This document shows, in pieces, positions 55,324 to 64,000 of a stretch of DNA of 64,000 nucleotides (position 1 is the stretch's first letter; each line of letters opens with the position of its first letter). The notes beneath the pieces were generated by a model that was not told the DNA's origin, did no database searches, and saw only the letters and a list, made by a program, of their open reading frames with translations. The position numbers were made by a program, and so were the translations under genes. The stretch is from Mycobacterium sp. IS-1496 (GTDB lineage Bacteria; Actinomycetota; Actinomycetes; Mycobacteriales; Mycobacteriaceae), in the NCBI RefSeq assembly GCF_001499995.1, contig NZ_LQIU01000023.1, positions 62,001-126,000 of the forward strand. The letters run 5' to 3'.

Positions 55324-57996
55324 ATGACATCCACCGAGTCCCGTACCCACCAGGTCGCGCTGTCGTTCGAGGACGGCGTCACGCGGTTCATCAGCTGCCG
55401 TGACGACCAGACCGTCGCCGACGCGTCCTACCGCCAGCGCATCAACATCCCCCTGGACTGTCGCGACGGCGCCTGCGGAACGTGCAAGGCGCTCTGCGAA
55501 TCCGGCACGTACGACGCTGGCAGCTACATCGACGACGCCCTGCCCGCCGACGAGGCGGCGGCCGGGTACGTGCTGCCCTGCAGCATGCGGCCCCGGTCGG
55601 ATCTGGTCCTGCAGATCGCCAGCAGTTCCGAGGTGGCCAAGACCGCCGCCGCCACATTTGAGGGCACGCTCGTCGACCTGGACCGGGTGTCGCCGACGAC
55701 CGTGGCGTTCGGTGTCGAGATCCCCAACCGCGACGACCTCGCCTTCCTGCCGGGCCAGTACGTCAACGTCGCGGTGCCCGGAACCGATGTGGTGCGTTCG
55801 TACTCGTTCAGCAACGCCCCGCACGAGTCACGGCTGACGTTCCTGGTGAAGCTGACCCCGGGCGGCGCCATGTCCGGCTACCTGGCCGAGCGGGCCGCGG
55901 TCGGCGACGCCATCACCTTCACCGGACCGCACGGCTCGTTCTTCCTGCGCGAGACCGAGCGGCCCATCCTGCTGTTGGCCGGTGGCACCGGCCTGGCGCC
56001 CGTGCTGTCGATGCTGCGCACCCTGCGCGCGGCGCGCAGCCCCCGCAAGGCGCACCTCGTCTACGGCGTGAGCTCGGACGCCGACCTCGTCGAACTCGAC
56101 ACGCTGCGCGCAGTCGCCGCGGACCTGCCCGGGTTCACCTGGGACCACTGCGTCGCCGACCCGGCCAGCACCGCGGCCAACAAAGGCCCCGACCGGGCCT
56201 ACGTCACCAGCCTGATCCGGCCCGAGCATCTCTACGACGGCGACGTCGCGGTCTACCTGTGCGGGCCCCCGCCGATGGTCGAGTCGGTGCGCAAGCACGT
56301 CGCCGCCGACGGCATCGAACCGTTCGGCTTCTACTACGAGAAGTTCGCGCTGGCCGCGCCCGGCGGCGCGCCGGCAGGCGAACGATCCACCGCGCCGGCT
56401 CCCGCCGGCACCGCACCGCGCGAACAGCTGGGGCTCAGCCCGGACGCACGATCGCTGGCCGGCCAGACCCTGTTCCGCGACATCGCGATCGGGCCGGCCC
56501 CGCGCCGCGTCGCCGGCCCCGATGACGGAGACACCGCCCGCAGGATCGCCGGTCAGTCGATCGGCGTCGCAGGCGCCGGGACCGGCCCGGTCACCCCACT
56601 CGACGACGACACCGCCCTGATCACCGGCGCGGGCCGGTCGGTGGCGGGCCAACTCCTCTTCTCCGCCCAGACTTCTCCCACCCCCACCCGGACCGAACCC
56701 GCGCCCGCCGAGATCGCCGCCGACGGCTATCAGATCGGCGGGGAGCACCCCGAGGTGCACGAGTCCGACGCGATCTTCCAGGCCCGTGAAGCGCTGGAGC
56801 TGGGCGCCCTCGAGCTGACGATCGGCCGCTTGAGCGCATCACAGTTGACCGGGTACCGGCTGCTCGCCGAATCCACGCTGCCCTACGTCGACGGCGACCG
56901 ATTCGTCGACGCCGCCCAGTACACCGAGACCAACGCGGCTTTCCACGACTACCTGTTCACCCTGACCGGCAACGACCACCTGCTGCAGGCCTACCAGGCC
57001 CTGGGCGTGAAGGCACGGATGAGCGACGTACTGCGCAACGCCACCTGGTGTCACCCGTTGTGCGCGCAGGACCATGTCGACATCGTCGCGGCGTTCGACG
57101 CCGGTGACCGGGATGCGGCACGATCGCTGATCGCCGCGCACGCCGAGCGCTCCAAGCAGACGATGCGGCGCGCCATGGCCGACGCCCAGGCGGCGCGGCG
57201 CCCGCGGTTCGTCACACCCGGCCGGTTCGCCGACAAGGTCGTGCTGGTCACCGGCGCCGCACAGGGCATCGGAGAGCAGACCGCCCGCCGCATCAGCGCC
57301 GAAGGCGGTCGCCTCGTGCTCGTCGACCGTTCGGAGCTGGTCAAGGAACTGGCCGACGAGCTGGCCGCCTGCGGACCGGACGCGCTGGCGGTCACGGCGG
57401 ACCTCGAACACGCCGAGGGCGCCGAAGCCATGGTGGCGCAGGCATTGTCGGCGTTCGGCCGCATCGACGTGCTGATCAACAACGTCGGCGGCGCCATCAA
57501 CTTCAAACCGTTCACCGAGTTCACCGACCGCGAGATCCGCGCCGAGGTCGACCGTTCGTTGATGACGACCCTGTACGCCTGCCGGGCGGCGTTGCCGTCG
57601 ATGGTGGCGCGCGGCGCAGGCGTCATCGTCAACGTCTCGTCCGCCGCGACCCGCGGCATCCACCGCATCCCGTACTCCGCGGCCAAGGGCGGTATCAACG
57701 CGATCACCGCCTCGCTGGCCGTCGAGTACGCCGGCGACGGCATCCGCGTGGTCGCCGCGGCGCCGGGCGGGACGGACGCACCGCCGCGCCGGATCTCGCG
57801 CGGCACACCGGACTTCGGCACCGACACCGAGCGCGCCTGGTTCCAGGCCCACATCGACCAGACCGTCGACTCGTCACTGATGAAGCGGTACGGCACCCTG
57901 GACGAACAGGCCGCGGCCATCTGCTTCCTCGCCTCCGACGAGGCGTCCTACATCACGGGCTCGGTCCTGCCGGTGGCCGGCGGCGATCAGGGCTAG
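55324..57996 (+). CDS. benC: Three-part fusion: BenC reductase, FCD effector domain, BenD dihydrodiol dehydrogenase
   Basis: This single 890-codon frame joins three modules. Residues 1-342 are BenC: a plant-type 2Fe-2S ferredoxin (CRDGACGTCKALC and a late C), an FAD domain (RSYSFSNAP) and an NAD domain (GGTGLAPVLSML). Residues 343-480 are a Pro/Ala linker with three AGQ repeats (R376, R406, R438 starts, 30-32 apart). Residues 481-628 match the FCD domain of GntR regulators, with histidines H541, H584 and H606 in its metal pattern but no DNA-binding head. Residues 635-890 are an SDR dehydrogenase of BenD type (TGAAQGIG, YSAAK with Y784 and K788). No frameshift is seen. It would carry electron supply and the next pathway step in one chain. 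An FCD regulator is not otherwise present. Confidence 0.92.
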   Translation: MTSTESRTHQVALSFEDGVTRFISCRDDQTVADASYRQRINIPLDCRDGACGTCKALCESGTYDAGSYIDDALPADEAAAGYVLPCSMRPRSDLVLQIASSSEVAKTAAATFEGTLVDLDRVSPTTVAFGVEIPNRDDLAFLPGQYVNVAVPGTDVVRSYSFSNAPHESRLTFLVKLTPGGAMSGYLAERAAVGDAITFTGPHGSFFLRETERPILLLAGGTGLAPVLSMLRTLRAARSPRKAHLVYGVSSDADLVELDTLRAVAADLPGFTWDHCVADPASTAANKGPDRAYVTSLIRPEHLYDGDVAVYLCGPPPMVESVRKHVAADGIEPFGFYYEKFALAAPGGAPAGERSTAPAPAGTAPREQLGLSPDARSLAGQTLFRDIAIGPAPRRVAGPDDGDTARRIAGQSIGVAGAGTGPVTPLDDDTALITGAGRSVAGQLLFSAQTSPTPTRTEPAPAEIAADGYQIGGEHPEVHESDAIFQAREALELGALELTIGRLSASQLTGYRLLAESTLPYVDGDRFVDAAQYTETNAAFHDYLFTLTGNDHLLQAYQALGVKARMSDVLRNATWCHPLCAQDHVDIVAAFDAGDRDAARSLIAAHAERSKQTMRRAMADAQAARRPRFVTPGRFADKVVLVTGAAQGIGEQTARRISAEGGRLVLVDRSELVKELADELAACGPDALAVTADLEHAEGAEAMVAQALSAFGRIDVLINNVGGAINFKPFTEFTDREIRAEVDRSLMTTLYACRAALPSMVARGAGVIVNVSSAATRGIHRIPYSAAKGGINAITASLAVEYAGDGIRVVAAAPGGTDAPPRRISRGTPDFGTDTERAWFQAHIDQTVDSSLMKRYGTLDEQAAAICFLASDEASYITGSVLPVAGGDQG

Positions 57997-58020
57997 CCAC
58001 GGGCGGCGCGCGCCTACGAT

Positions 58021-60651
58021 GTGAGCGTGATGATCGTGTCCGGGGCATGCGTCGGGCGCGACCGCGAACTGGCCGAACTCGCCGCCCGCTGCGCGGCGAC
58101 CGTGACGTCGGGCGCCGACGTCGTCGCCGTGCTCGGACCGCCCGGGATCGGTAAGACGGCGCTGGTCACCCGATTGGCCGCCGACCACCCCGATGCCCAC
58201 ACCGCACGGGCACTGCCATGGGAGACCGATATCCCGGGCGCGGTGCTCACCCAGTTGCTGCAGGACGACGCGTCCGCCGACCCGGCCGCCCGGTTCCTCG
58301 CTCGCGTCACGGCGCACCGTCCTGCGCTGGTGATCGTCGACGACGCCGAGCACTCCGACGCGCTGTCTCTGCAGGTGCTCGAGACCGCGGTGCGCCACCA
58401 CCGCACCCACCCTCTGCTGGTGGTGCTCGCGACGGCGGACCCGAAACCCGCACTGACGCGGTTGGTCTCGGCGGAGATGCGGTTGACCGGCCTGGACACC
58501 GCGGGCATCGCGGAACTGGCGTCGCGGCGCGGACGGGTCCTGCATCCGACCATGGTGGCGGCGCTCACCCGGCACACTGGCGGCAATCCCCGGGACGCCC
58601 TGGCCCTGCTCGACGAGGTGCCTGCGCCGGTGTGGTCGCGCCCCGACGCGCAGTTGCCCGCGCCGGCGCACACCGTGTCCGCGGTGCGCTCTGGTCTCGA
58701 GGCCTGCGGCCCGCGTGGCCGGGCCCTGGTGGAGGCGCTGGCGGTGCTCGGGGACGGCGGATCACTCGGTGAGGCGGCGCGACTCGCCGGTCTCGACGAT
58801 CCGCTGAGCGCGGTCGACGAAGCCGTGACCACCGGATTGATCACCACGACAACGGGTTTCGACGTCGCCGTCCGCTCAGGTCTGATCCGGGCGGCGGTGC
58901 TCGAGGTGATGGGTGTGCGCGCAGCGGGCCTGGCCCACCGGCGTGCGGCCGAGATCGTCCCCGACCGGGTCCGCCGGCTGCGACATCTGGTGGCGGCCAG
59001 CCCCCTCCCGGATGCCGCGTTGGCCGACGACGTCGACGCGATGGCGCGCGATCGCGGCGCCGAGGGCGCGTGGGCGGAAGCGGCGACCCTGTTCCGCGAG
59101 GCCGCAAGGCTGACCCCCGATCCGCTGCTGCGCGACGACAGGCTTACCCGATCGGTGGACGCTCTCGTCGCCGCCGGCGACACCGCAGGGGCCGCCGCGC
59201 TGGTGCCCGCGGTCGAGAGCCTGCGCGAGACACCGCTGCGCGACGCCGCGCTGGCCTATCTGGCGATCGTGCGCGGCCGCGCGGCCGAGGCGGACGTCCG
59301 GTTGCGCAGGGCGTGGAGCATCGTCAACGCCGACCGCGACCCCGAGGCGGCCGCACTGATCGCGGGCCGGTATGTCCTGCACGCGTTGATGCGTTGTCGC
59401 GGAAGCGAAATTGTGCAATGGGCGGACAGGGCGATCGCGTTGTCCGGTGACGACTCCCCGGCCGGCGTCGAGGCCGCCGCCATCCGCGGGCTCGGGTTGT
59501 CGGCGGTCGGCCATTCGGCCCGCGCCGCGGCCGCCTACGACGAGTTGAGCTCGCGCATCCGTTACGGCGCACAGGCCCAACGCATCGCGATGGGACGCGG
59601 CTGGCTGCAGTTGGCCGGCGACGACCTCGACGGCGCCCGCAGCAGCCTCGAGGGGGCCGTGTCGACCGCCGAGTCGGGCGGTTCTGCCCGGATCGCGTTG
59701 TGGGCGTTGGGGTGGCTGGCTCGCGTGCAGTTCCTGACCGGCGACTGGGACCAGGCACTGGGCACCGTCGAACGTGGGCGCCTCACGGCCGCATCCAGCG
59801 GGATCGTGCTGGTGACGCCACTCCTGGAGTGGACGGCCACGCAGGTGCACGCCCTGCGCGGCGACTTCGAGGCCGCGCAGGCCGCGGTCCTGGCCGCGGA
59901 CGCCGTCACCCAGGGATACGAGATGATGCATCTGGCAACGTGTCTCGGGCGGGCGCAGATCGCCGAGGCCGAGGCGGATTACGCCGGGGTACGCCGGGCG
60001 CTCGAGCCGCTGACCAGGACGTCGGGGCACGTCACGACCGAACCCGCGCTGTGGCCGTGGGTCGACGTGCTGGCGAATGCGATGGTCCTCGACGGGCACC
60101 CCGACGCCGCCGACGCGTTCATCGGCCCGCACCGCCAGCGCGCCGACCGTCGTGCCCAGCGGTCGACCCGGGCCCGGTTGGGGTATGTCCGCGGACGGAT
60201 CCTCGGCGCCGCGGGCGACATCACGGCCGCCCGGCGCGCCTTCGACGAGGCACTCGCCCTGCTCGACGGTCTCCCACTGCGCTACGACCGGGCCCGGGTC
60301 AACTTCGCCTACGGGCAGACGCTGCGCCGGGCCGGTAAACGCCGCGACGCCGACGCGGTCATCAGCACGGCGCGGGACCTCTTCCTGTCCCTCGGTGCAC
60401 AGACTTACGTGGCCCGCTGCGAACGGGAACTGAAGGCCGGTGGTGTGCACGTCGTGCGCGGCCCGCGCGGCCACGCGGAGCTCACCCCGCAGGAGGATGC
60501 GGTGACGAGGCTTGTCGCGCAGGGACTTTCGAACCGTGAGGTGGCCGCCGAACTGTACGTCTCACCGAAGACCGTGCAGTACCACCTGACTCGCATCTAC
60601 GCCAAACTCGGCGTGCGCTCACGCACAGAACTCGCCGCTTTGCGCAGTTGA
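58021..60651 (+). CDS. LAL-type LuxR-family regulator with N-terminal AAA ATPase
   Basis: This 876-residue protein has an AAA/ATPase domain (P-loop [10 protein letters not shown] near 41, Walker [11 protein letters not shown]), a long TPR-like helical middle and a C-terminal LuxR helix-turn-helix ([20 protein letters not shown] with [17 protein letters not shown]). It probably activates the ben/cat genes beside it; in actinobacteria LuxR/LAL proteins control benzoate operons, but its effector is inferred. It follows benCD by 24 bp on the same strand, and its end overlaps the end of convergent pcaJ by 55 bp. Confidence 0.9.
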   Translation: MSVMIVSGACVGRDRELAELAARCAATVTSGADVVAVLGPPGIGKTALVTRLAADHPDAHTARALPWETDIPGAVLTQLLQDDASADPAARFLARVTAHRPALVIVDDAEHSDALSLQVLETAVRHHRTHPLLVVLATADPKPALTRLVSAEMRLTGLDTAGIAELASRRGRVLHPTMVAALTRHTGGNPRDALALLDEVPAPVWSRPDAQLPAPAHTVSAVRSGLEACGPRGRALVEALAVLGDGGSLGEAARLAGLDDPLSAVDEAVTTGLITTTTGFDVAVRSGLIRAAVLEVMGVRAAGLAHRRAAEIVPDRVRRLRHLVAASPLPDAALADDVDAMARDRGAEGAWAEAATLFREAARLTPDPLLRDDRLTRSVDALVAAGDTAGAAALVPAVESLRETPLRDAALAYLAIVRGRAAEADVRLRRAWSIVNADRDPEAAALIAGRYVLHALMRCRGSEIVQWADRAIALSGDDSPAGVEAAAIRGLGLSAVGHSARAAAAYDELSSRIRYGAQAQRIAMGRGWLQLAGDDLDGARSSLEGAVSTAESGGSARIALWALGWLARVQFLTGDWDQALGTVERGRLTAASSGIVLVTPLLEWTATQVHALRGDFEAAQAAVLAADAVTQGYEMMHLATCLGRAQIAEAEADYAGVRRALEPLTRTSGHVTTEPALWPWVDVLANAMVLDGHPDAADAFIGPHRQRADRRAQRSTRARLGYVRGRILGAAGDITAARRAFDEALALLDGLPLRYDRARVNFAYGQTLRRAGKRRDADAVISTARDLFLSLGAQTYVARCERELKAGGVHVVRGPRGHAELTPQEDAVTRLVAQGLSNREVAAELYVSPKTVQYHLTRIYAKLGVRSRTELAALRS

Positions 60652-61286
60652 GCGCGCCCGTCGGTGACCGGTGCCGCGGTCGCGGCCGCGACGTCGCCGA
60701 GGGACACCTTCGGTGCCAGTTCGACGAGCTCGAATCCCGAACCGGTCACGTCGAGCACGCCCAGGTTGGTGATCACCCGGCTGACCACCCGGCGGCCGGT
60801 GAGCGGGAGGTCGCAGGTGGCGACCAGCCGGGGGGCACCGCCCTTGGTCACGTGTTCCATCAGGACCACGACCCGGCCTGCCCCGTTGACCAGGTCCATC
60901 GCGCCGCCGATGCCCTTGACCATCGCACCCGGGACCATCCAGTTGGCGAGGTCGCCGGCCATCGACACCTGCATCCCGCCGAGGACGGCGACGTCGACGT
61001 GGCCGCCGCGGATCATCGCGAAACTGGTCGCCGAGTCGAAGTAGGACGCCCCGGGCACGACGGAGACCGTCTGCTTGCCCGCGTTGATCAGATCCGGGTC
61101 GACTTCGTCCTCGTACGGGAACGGGCCCACACCGAGGATGCCGTTCTCGGTGTGCAGGGTGACCTGTGAACCGTCGGGCAGGTGGTCGGGAATGAGTGTG
61201 GGCAGCCCGATCCCGAGGTTGACGTAGTCGCCGTCGCGCAGTTCGGCCGCCGCACGGGCGGCCATCTGGTCGCGGGTCCAGCTCAT
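60597..61286 (-). CDS. pcaJ: 3-oxoadipate CoA-transferase subunit B
   Basis: This 229-residue beta subunit has the catalytic glutamate motif [10 protein letters not shown] and the family core [12 protein letters not shown]. It transfers CoA from succinyl-CoA to 3-oxoadipate. The ATG at 61286 overlaps the pcaI stop (ATGA). Its last 55 bp overlap the convergent LuxR-type gene, which is unusual. Confidence 0.93.
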   Translation of the reverse strand: MSWTRDQMAARAAAELRDGDYVNLGIGLPTLIPDHLPDGSQVTLHTENGILGVGPFPYEDEVDPDLINAGKQTVSVVPGASYFDSATSFAMIRGGHVDVAVLGGMQVSMAGDLANWMVPGAMVKGIGGAMDLVNGAGRVVVLMEHVTKGGAPRLVATCDLPLTGRRVVSRVITNLGVLDVTGSGFELVELAPKVSLGDVAAATAAPVTDGRAQLRKAASSVRERTPSLA

Positions 61287-62065
61287 CGGATCGTCTCCTT
61301 GGGTCGGGCGCGGGTGGTGCGCTTCTCGATGTCCTTGCGCAGCGCCTGGATCGGGGTGAGCTCGACGATGCGCTGCACGAAGATGCCGGGCAGGTGGATC
61401 TCGTCGGGCGACAGTTCGCCGACCTCGACGACCTCCTCGGCCTCGACCAGGGTGATCCGGCCGGCCATCGCGGCGGGCGGGTTGAAATTGCGTGCGGCGG
61501 CGTGGAACCGGCAGTTGCCGGCGCGGTCGACGACGGCGGCCCGGATGAGCGCGTAGTCGGTGACGATCGCTTCCTCGAGCACCATCTCCTGACCGCCGAA
61601 GGTGCGGACTTCTTTGGGTGGGGAGGCCAGAGCGACACTGCCGTCGGGGTGGTAGCGCCACGGCAGACCGCCCTCGGCGACGAGTGTGCCGACCCCGGTC
61701 GGGGTGAAGAACGCGCCGATCCCGCTGCCGCCCGCGCGCAGTCGCTCGGCGAGCGTGCCCTGCGGGGTGAGTTCCACGGTCAGTTCCCCGGCGAGGTACT
61801 GCCTGCCGAATTCCTTGTTCTCGCCGACGTACGAGGCGATGACACGGCTGATCCGGCCCGCTTCGAGAAGCAACCCGAGTCCGGCGCCGTCGACCCCGCA
61901 GTTGTTGGAGACGATGGTCAGGCCGTCGGCGCCCTGGTCGAGTAGCGCCTCGATGAGGAACCACGGGATGCCGGCGAGGCCGAAACCGCCCACGGCCAGG
62001 CTGGCGCCCGCAGGGATGTCGGCGACCGCCTCGCGGGCCGAGCCCACGACCTTGTCGACTGTCAC
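61283..62065 (-). CDS. pcaI: 3-oxoadipate CoA-transferase subunit A
   Basis: This 260-residue alpha subunit has the CoA-binding GGFGLAGIP motif, [14 protein letters not shown] and [16 protein letters not shown]. It pairs with PcaJ. The GTG at 62065 overlaps the pcaD stop, so pcaD-pcaI-pcaJ are all translationally coupled. Confidence 0.93.
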   Translation of the reverse strand: MTVDKVVGSAREAVADIPAGASLAVGGFGLAGIPWFLIEALLDQGADGLTIVSNNCGVDGAGLGLLLEAGRISRVIASYVGENKEFGRQYLAGELTVELTPQGTLAERLRAGGSGIGAFFTPTGVGTLVAEGGLPWRYHPDGSVALASPPKEVRTFGGQEMVLEEAIVTDYALIRAAVVDRAGNCRFHAAARNFNPPAAMAGRITLVEAEEVVEVGELSPDEIHLPGIFVQRIVELTPIQALRKDIEKRTTRARPKETIR

Positions 62066-62832
62066 GCTTGCTCCAGGTGTTCGATGAGGGCGGGGGTGAC
62101 GACGCCGGGCTGTTGGGCGTTCGCGAGGTGCGCCGCGTCGGGGACCACCAGCAGCCGGCCGTCCTTGACACCGTCGGCGATCTCGCGCAGCTTCGCGACG
62201 GGCGTGGCCGGGTCGCGGCTGCCGGCGACGGCCAGTGTCGGCGCGACGATCGAGGCGAGATCGTCGCGCAGGTCGAGTGCGGCGATGGCTTCGCAGCAGC
62301 CCGCGTAGCCCTCCGCGGGGGTGGCGGCCACCATGGCCTCGCACCCCGCCCGCACCGCGGGATGAGCCGCCCGGTACGCCGGGGTGAACCAGCGCTCGAC
62401 GACGGCGCCCGCCACCGCGCCGCTGCCTCGCGTGCGCACGACCTCGGCGCGTTCGAGCCAGGTCGACGCCGGTGACAACGCGGTGCCGGTGCACAGCACC
62501 GCCAGCCGGTCGACGCGTTCGGGGTTGCGGGCGGCCACCCGCATCGCCGTCATACCGCCGAGGGAAAGGCCGACGAGGTGGGCGTGCTCGATGCCGAGGC
62601 GATCCAGCAGTGCGACGAGGTCGTCGGCCAGGTCGTCGATCCGGTACGGGCCGGCCGGCGTCGGTGAGGCGCCGTGGCCCCGGGTGTCGTAGCGCACGAC
62701 GCGGAAGCGCGCTTCGAGCTCGGCGAGCTGTGGATCCCACATTCGGTGGGTGGAACCCAGCGAGTTGACGAGGACCACGGCCGGCCCGTCGTCACGGCCG
62801 CTGACGAGTGCGTGAACATCCACCGAAGTCAT
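62062..62832 (-). CDS. pcaD: 3-oxoadipate enol-lactonase
   Basis: This 256-residue alpha/beta-hydrolase has the nucleophile elbow GLSLGGM, an oxyanion loop [10 protein letters not shown] and the catalytic histidine in DAAHLAN. It hydrolyses 3-oxoadipate enol-lactone, the product of CatC. It is the first gene of pcaDIJ, divergent from a LysR gene. Confidence 0.93.
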   Translation of the reverse strand: MTSVDVHALVSGRDDGPAVVLVNSLGSTHRMWDPQLAELEARFRVVRYDTRGHGASPTPAGPYRIDDLADDLVALLDRLGIEHAHLVGLSLGGMTAMRVAARNPERVDRLAVLCTGTALSPASTWLERAEVVRTRGSGAVAGAVVERWFTPAYRAAHPAVRAGCEAMVAATPAEGYAGCCEAIAALDLRDDLASIVAPTLAVAGSRDPATPVAKLREIADGVKDGRLLVVPDAAHLANAQQPGVVTPALIEHLEQA

Positions 62833-62858
62833 GCCTTCGAGGGTACTGACGTGCTCTT

Positions 62859-62872
62859 ATATTGAGAAATAT
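62859..62872. promoter_or_regulatory. AT-rich dyad between pcaD and the LysR gene
   Basis: ATATT and AATAT flank a GAGA spacer in the 75-bp divergent promoter region. LysR boxes are AT-rich T-N11-A dyads, and this is the only such element there, so it is a candidate operator for the adjacent LysR protein. Confidence 0.4.
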
Positions 62873-62907
62873 CCGTTTGCATCGGATTGAGACATGGGAG
62901 GTATGGA

Positions 62908-63819
62908 ATGGAGCTGCGGCACCTTCGCTACTTCCGTGCGGTCGCCGAGGAGCTGCACTTCGGGCGCGCGGCCGAGCGACTGCACATCGCGCAGCCGCCG
63001 CTGTCCCAGCAGATCCGGGCACTCGAGCGTGAACTCGGGGTGGCGCTGCTGTCGCGCTCGACCCGCCGGGTCGAACTGACACCGGCCGGGGCCGCCTACC
63101 TCGACCGCGCGGTGGCGATCCTCGACGCCGTCGACGACGCCACCGAACTGGCGCAGCGGGTGGCCGGCGGGTCGGCGGGACGGTTGGTGATCGGCTGTGT
63201 CGGATCGGCCACCTATTCGCTGCTGCCCGCCCTCGTACGCGCGCTGCGCGAGGCGCTGCCGGGCGTCGACGTCAACGTGCGCGGTGAGATGCTGGCGCCC
63301 GCTCAGATCACCGCACTGGTCGCCGGCGAGATCGACCTGGCGCTGCTGCGGCCGCCGGTCGAGCATCCGGCCGTCCACGCGGAGACGATCCGCAGCGACC
63401 GGTTGCTGGTGGCGCTCCCCGAGGACCACCCGCTGACCGCATCGACCGAGGTGAACATTGCCGACCTGCGCGGCGACGAGTTCGTCGTCCACGCCGGACA
63501 CGGGCATTCGGTGATGAACAGCGTGGTGACCGCGCTGTGCGCGGACGCGGGGTACGTCCCACGCGTGCGCCATGAGGTCGAGGAGACCTCGACCCTGGTC
63601 ACGATGGTCGCCGCCGGGTTGGGCGTGGCGGTGGTGCCCGAACCCACCGCCGCGCTGGGCGTCACGGGCGTCCGCTACCGTCCGCTGTCCGGCGGGCGGC
63701 CCGTCACCGTCGACCTGCTGGCCGCGCACGCCACGCGGGCCTATTCCCCCTTGGTCGAACGCGTGCTGGAGGTCTTGCGCCGAGTCGCCCGAACCCAGCA
63801 GCGGCCCGACATAGGGTGA
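62908..63819 (+). CDS. LysR-type regulator divergent from pcaDIJ
   Basis: This 303-residue LysR protein has a winged helix ([40 protein letters not shown]) and a substrate-binding-like effector domain. The ATG at 62908 has GGAGG just 5' (62898-62902). Its first 20 residues closely resemble CatR at 53 kb, so the two may be paralogues of one subgroup. It probably controls pcaDIJ; the effector would be an intermediate such as 3-oxoadipate (inference). Confidence 0.9.
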   Translation: MELRHLRYFRAVAEELHFGRAAERLHIAQPPLSQQIRALERELGVALLSRSTRRVELTPAGAAYLDRAVAILDAVDDATELAQRVAGGSAGRLVIGCVGSATYSLLPALVRALREALPGVDVNVRGEMLAPAQITALVAGEIDLALLRPPVEHPAVHAETIRSDRLLVALPEDHPLTASTEVNIADLRGDEFVVHAGHGHSVMNSVVTALCADAGYVPRVRHEVEETSTLVTMVAAGLGVAVVPEPTAALGVTGVRYRPLSGGRPVTVDLLAAHATRAYSPLVERVLEVLRRVARTQQRPDIG

Positions 63820-63823
63820 GGCC

Positions 63824-64000
63824 ATGGCAGACAAGCCCTTGTCCGGAAAGACCATGTTCATCTCCGGCGCCAGCCGCGGTATCGGTTTGGCCATCGCCAA
63901 GCGTGTCGCCGCCGACGGCGCCAACATCGCGCTGGTCGCCAAGACCGCCGAACCGCACCCCAAGTTGCCCGGCACGATCTACACCGCGGCCCAGGAGATC
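63824..64000 (+). CDS. Short-chain dehydrogenase/reductase, 5' part only
   Basis: The window ends 59 codons into this gene. [21 protein letters not shown] shows the SDR cofactor motif TGxxxGxG-type (SGASRGIG), and the continuation with [18 protein letters not shown] is typical of HSDL2-like mycobacterial SDRs. It is not an obvious part of the benzoate pathway. Confidence 0.85.
   Translation, partial: MADKPLSGKTMFISGASRGIGLAIAKRVAADGANIALVAKTAEPHPKLPGTIYTAAQEI

Overview
The window is high-GC actinobacterial DNA. From about 8.9 kb to 50 kb it keeps the gene order of the Mycobacterium tuberculosis Rv3193c to Rv3224 region (UPF0182, PDZ protease, whiB7, uvrD2, mrx1, nudC, adnB-adnA, moeZ, rhlE, entC, whiB1, pdtaS, rshA-sigH). 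Together with WhiB proteins, mycoredoxin, MmpS-like and mycothiol-linked sequences this places it in Mycobacteriaceae. The complete benzoate/catechol catabolic island suggests a fast-growing environmental Mycolicibacterium-type species. Product assignments come from sequence motifs and remembered homologues; no database search was run.

Layout. 0.2-5.3 kb is accessory: a class A penicillin-binding protein with a PASTA domain and polyproline tail, a decayed mycothiol-isomerase/DsbA-type gene pair, a small unrecognised gene, the initiator tRNA-Met and an FAD oxidoreductase. 5.4-8.9 kb is a large SARP-type regulator. 8.9-16.8 kb holds UPF0182, a Lon-like PDZ protease, a zincin, an orphan E1-like (cyclodehydratase-type) protein and an ABC1 kinase. 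16.9-17.6 kb is whiB7 with a long leader containing an upstream ORF and mutually exclusive hairpins. 17.6-30.1 kb is DNA repair and redox: uvrD2, mrx1, nudC, a K+ channel, adnB-adnA, an alpha/beta hydrolase and an alkyltransferase-like protein. 30.1-46.1 kb is conserved housekeeping, interrupted by a two-gene oxidoreductase/HD-hydrolase cassette at 39.6-41.2 kb. 46.1-50 kb carries a 26-bp tandem repeat at the end of pdtaS, a biotinyl protein, the tiny ribosomal protein gene bL37, rshA-sigH and ybaK.

50.0-63.8 kb is the benzoate island. On the minus strand lies catR-catB-catA-catC; divergently, benA-benB and a single 890-codon ORF that fuses BenC (reductase), a GntR-type FCD effector domain and BenD (dihydrodiol dehydrogenase), then a LuxR/LAL regulator. 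Convergent to these are pcaD-pcaI-pcaJ, with a divergent LysR gene. These genes cover benzoate to catechol (BenABC, BenD), to muconate (CatA), muconolactone (CatB), 3-oxoadipate enol-lactone (CatC), 3-oxoadipate (PcaD) and 3-oxoadipyl-CoA (PcaIJ); only the final thiolase is not in view. The window ends inside an SDR gene.

The most interesting items are the BenC-FCD-BenD fusion with its repeated linker, the whiB7 attenuator geometry, the stop-codon-containing tandem repeat of pdtaS, the perfect palindrome between cat and ben, and the E1-like orphan beside two proteases.
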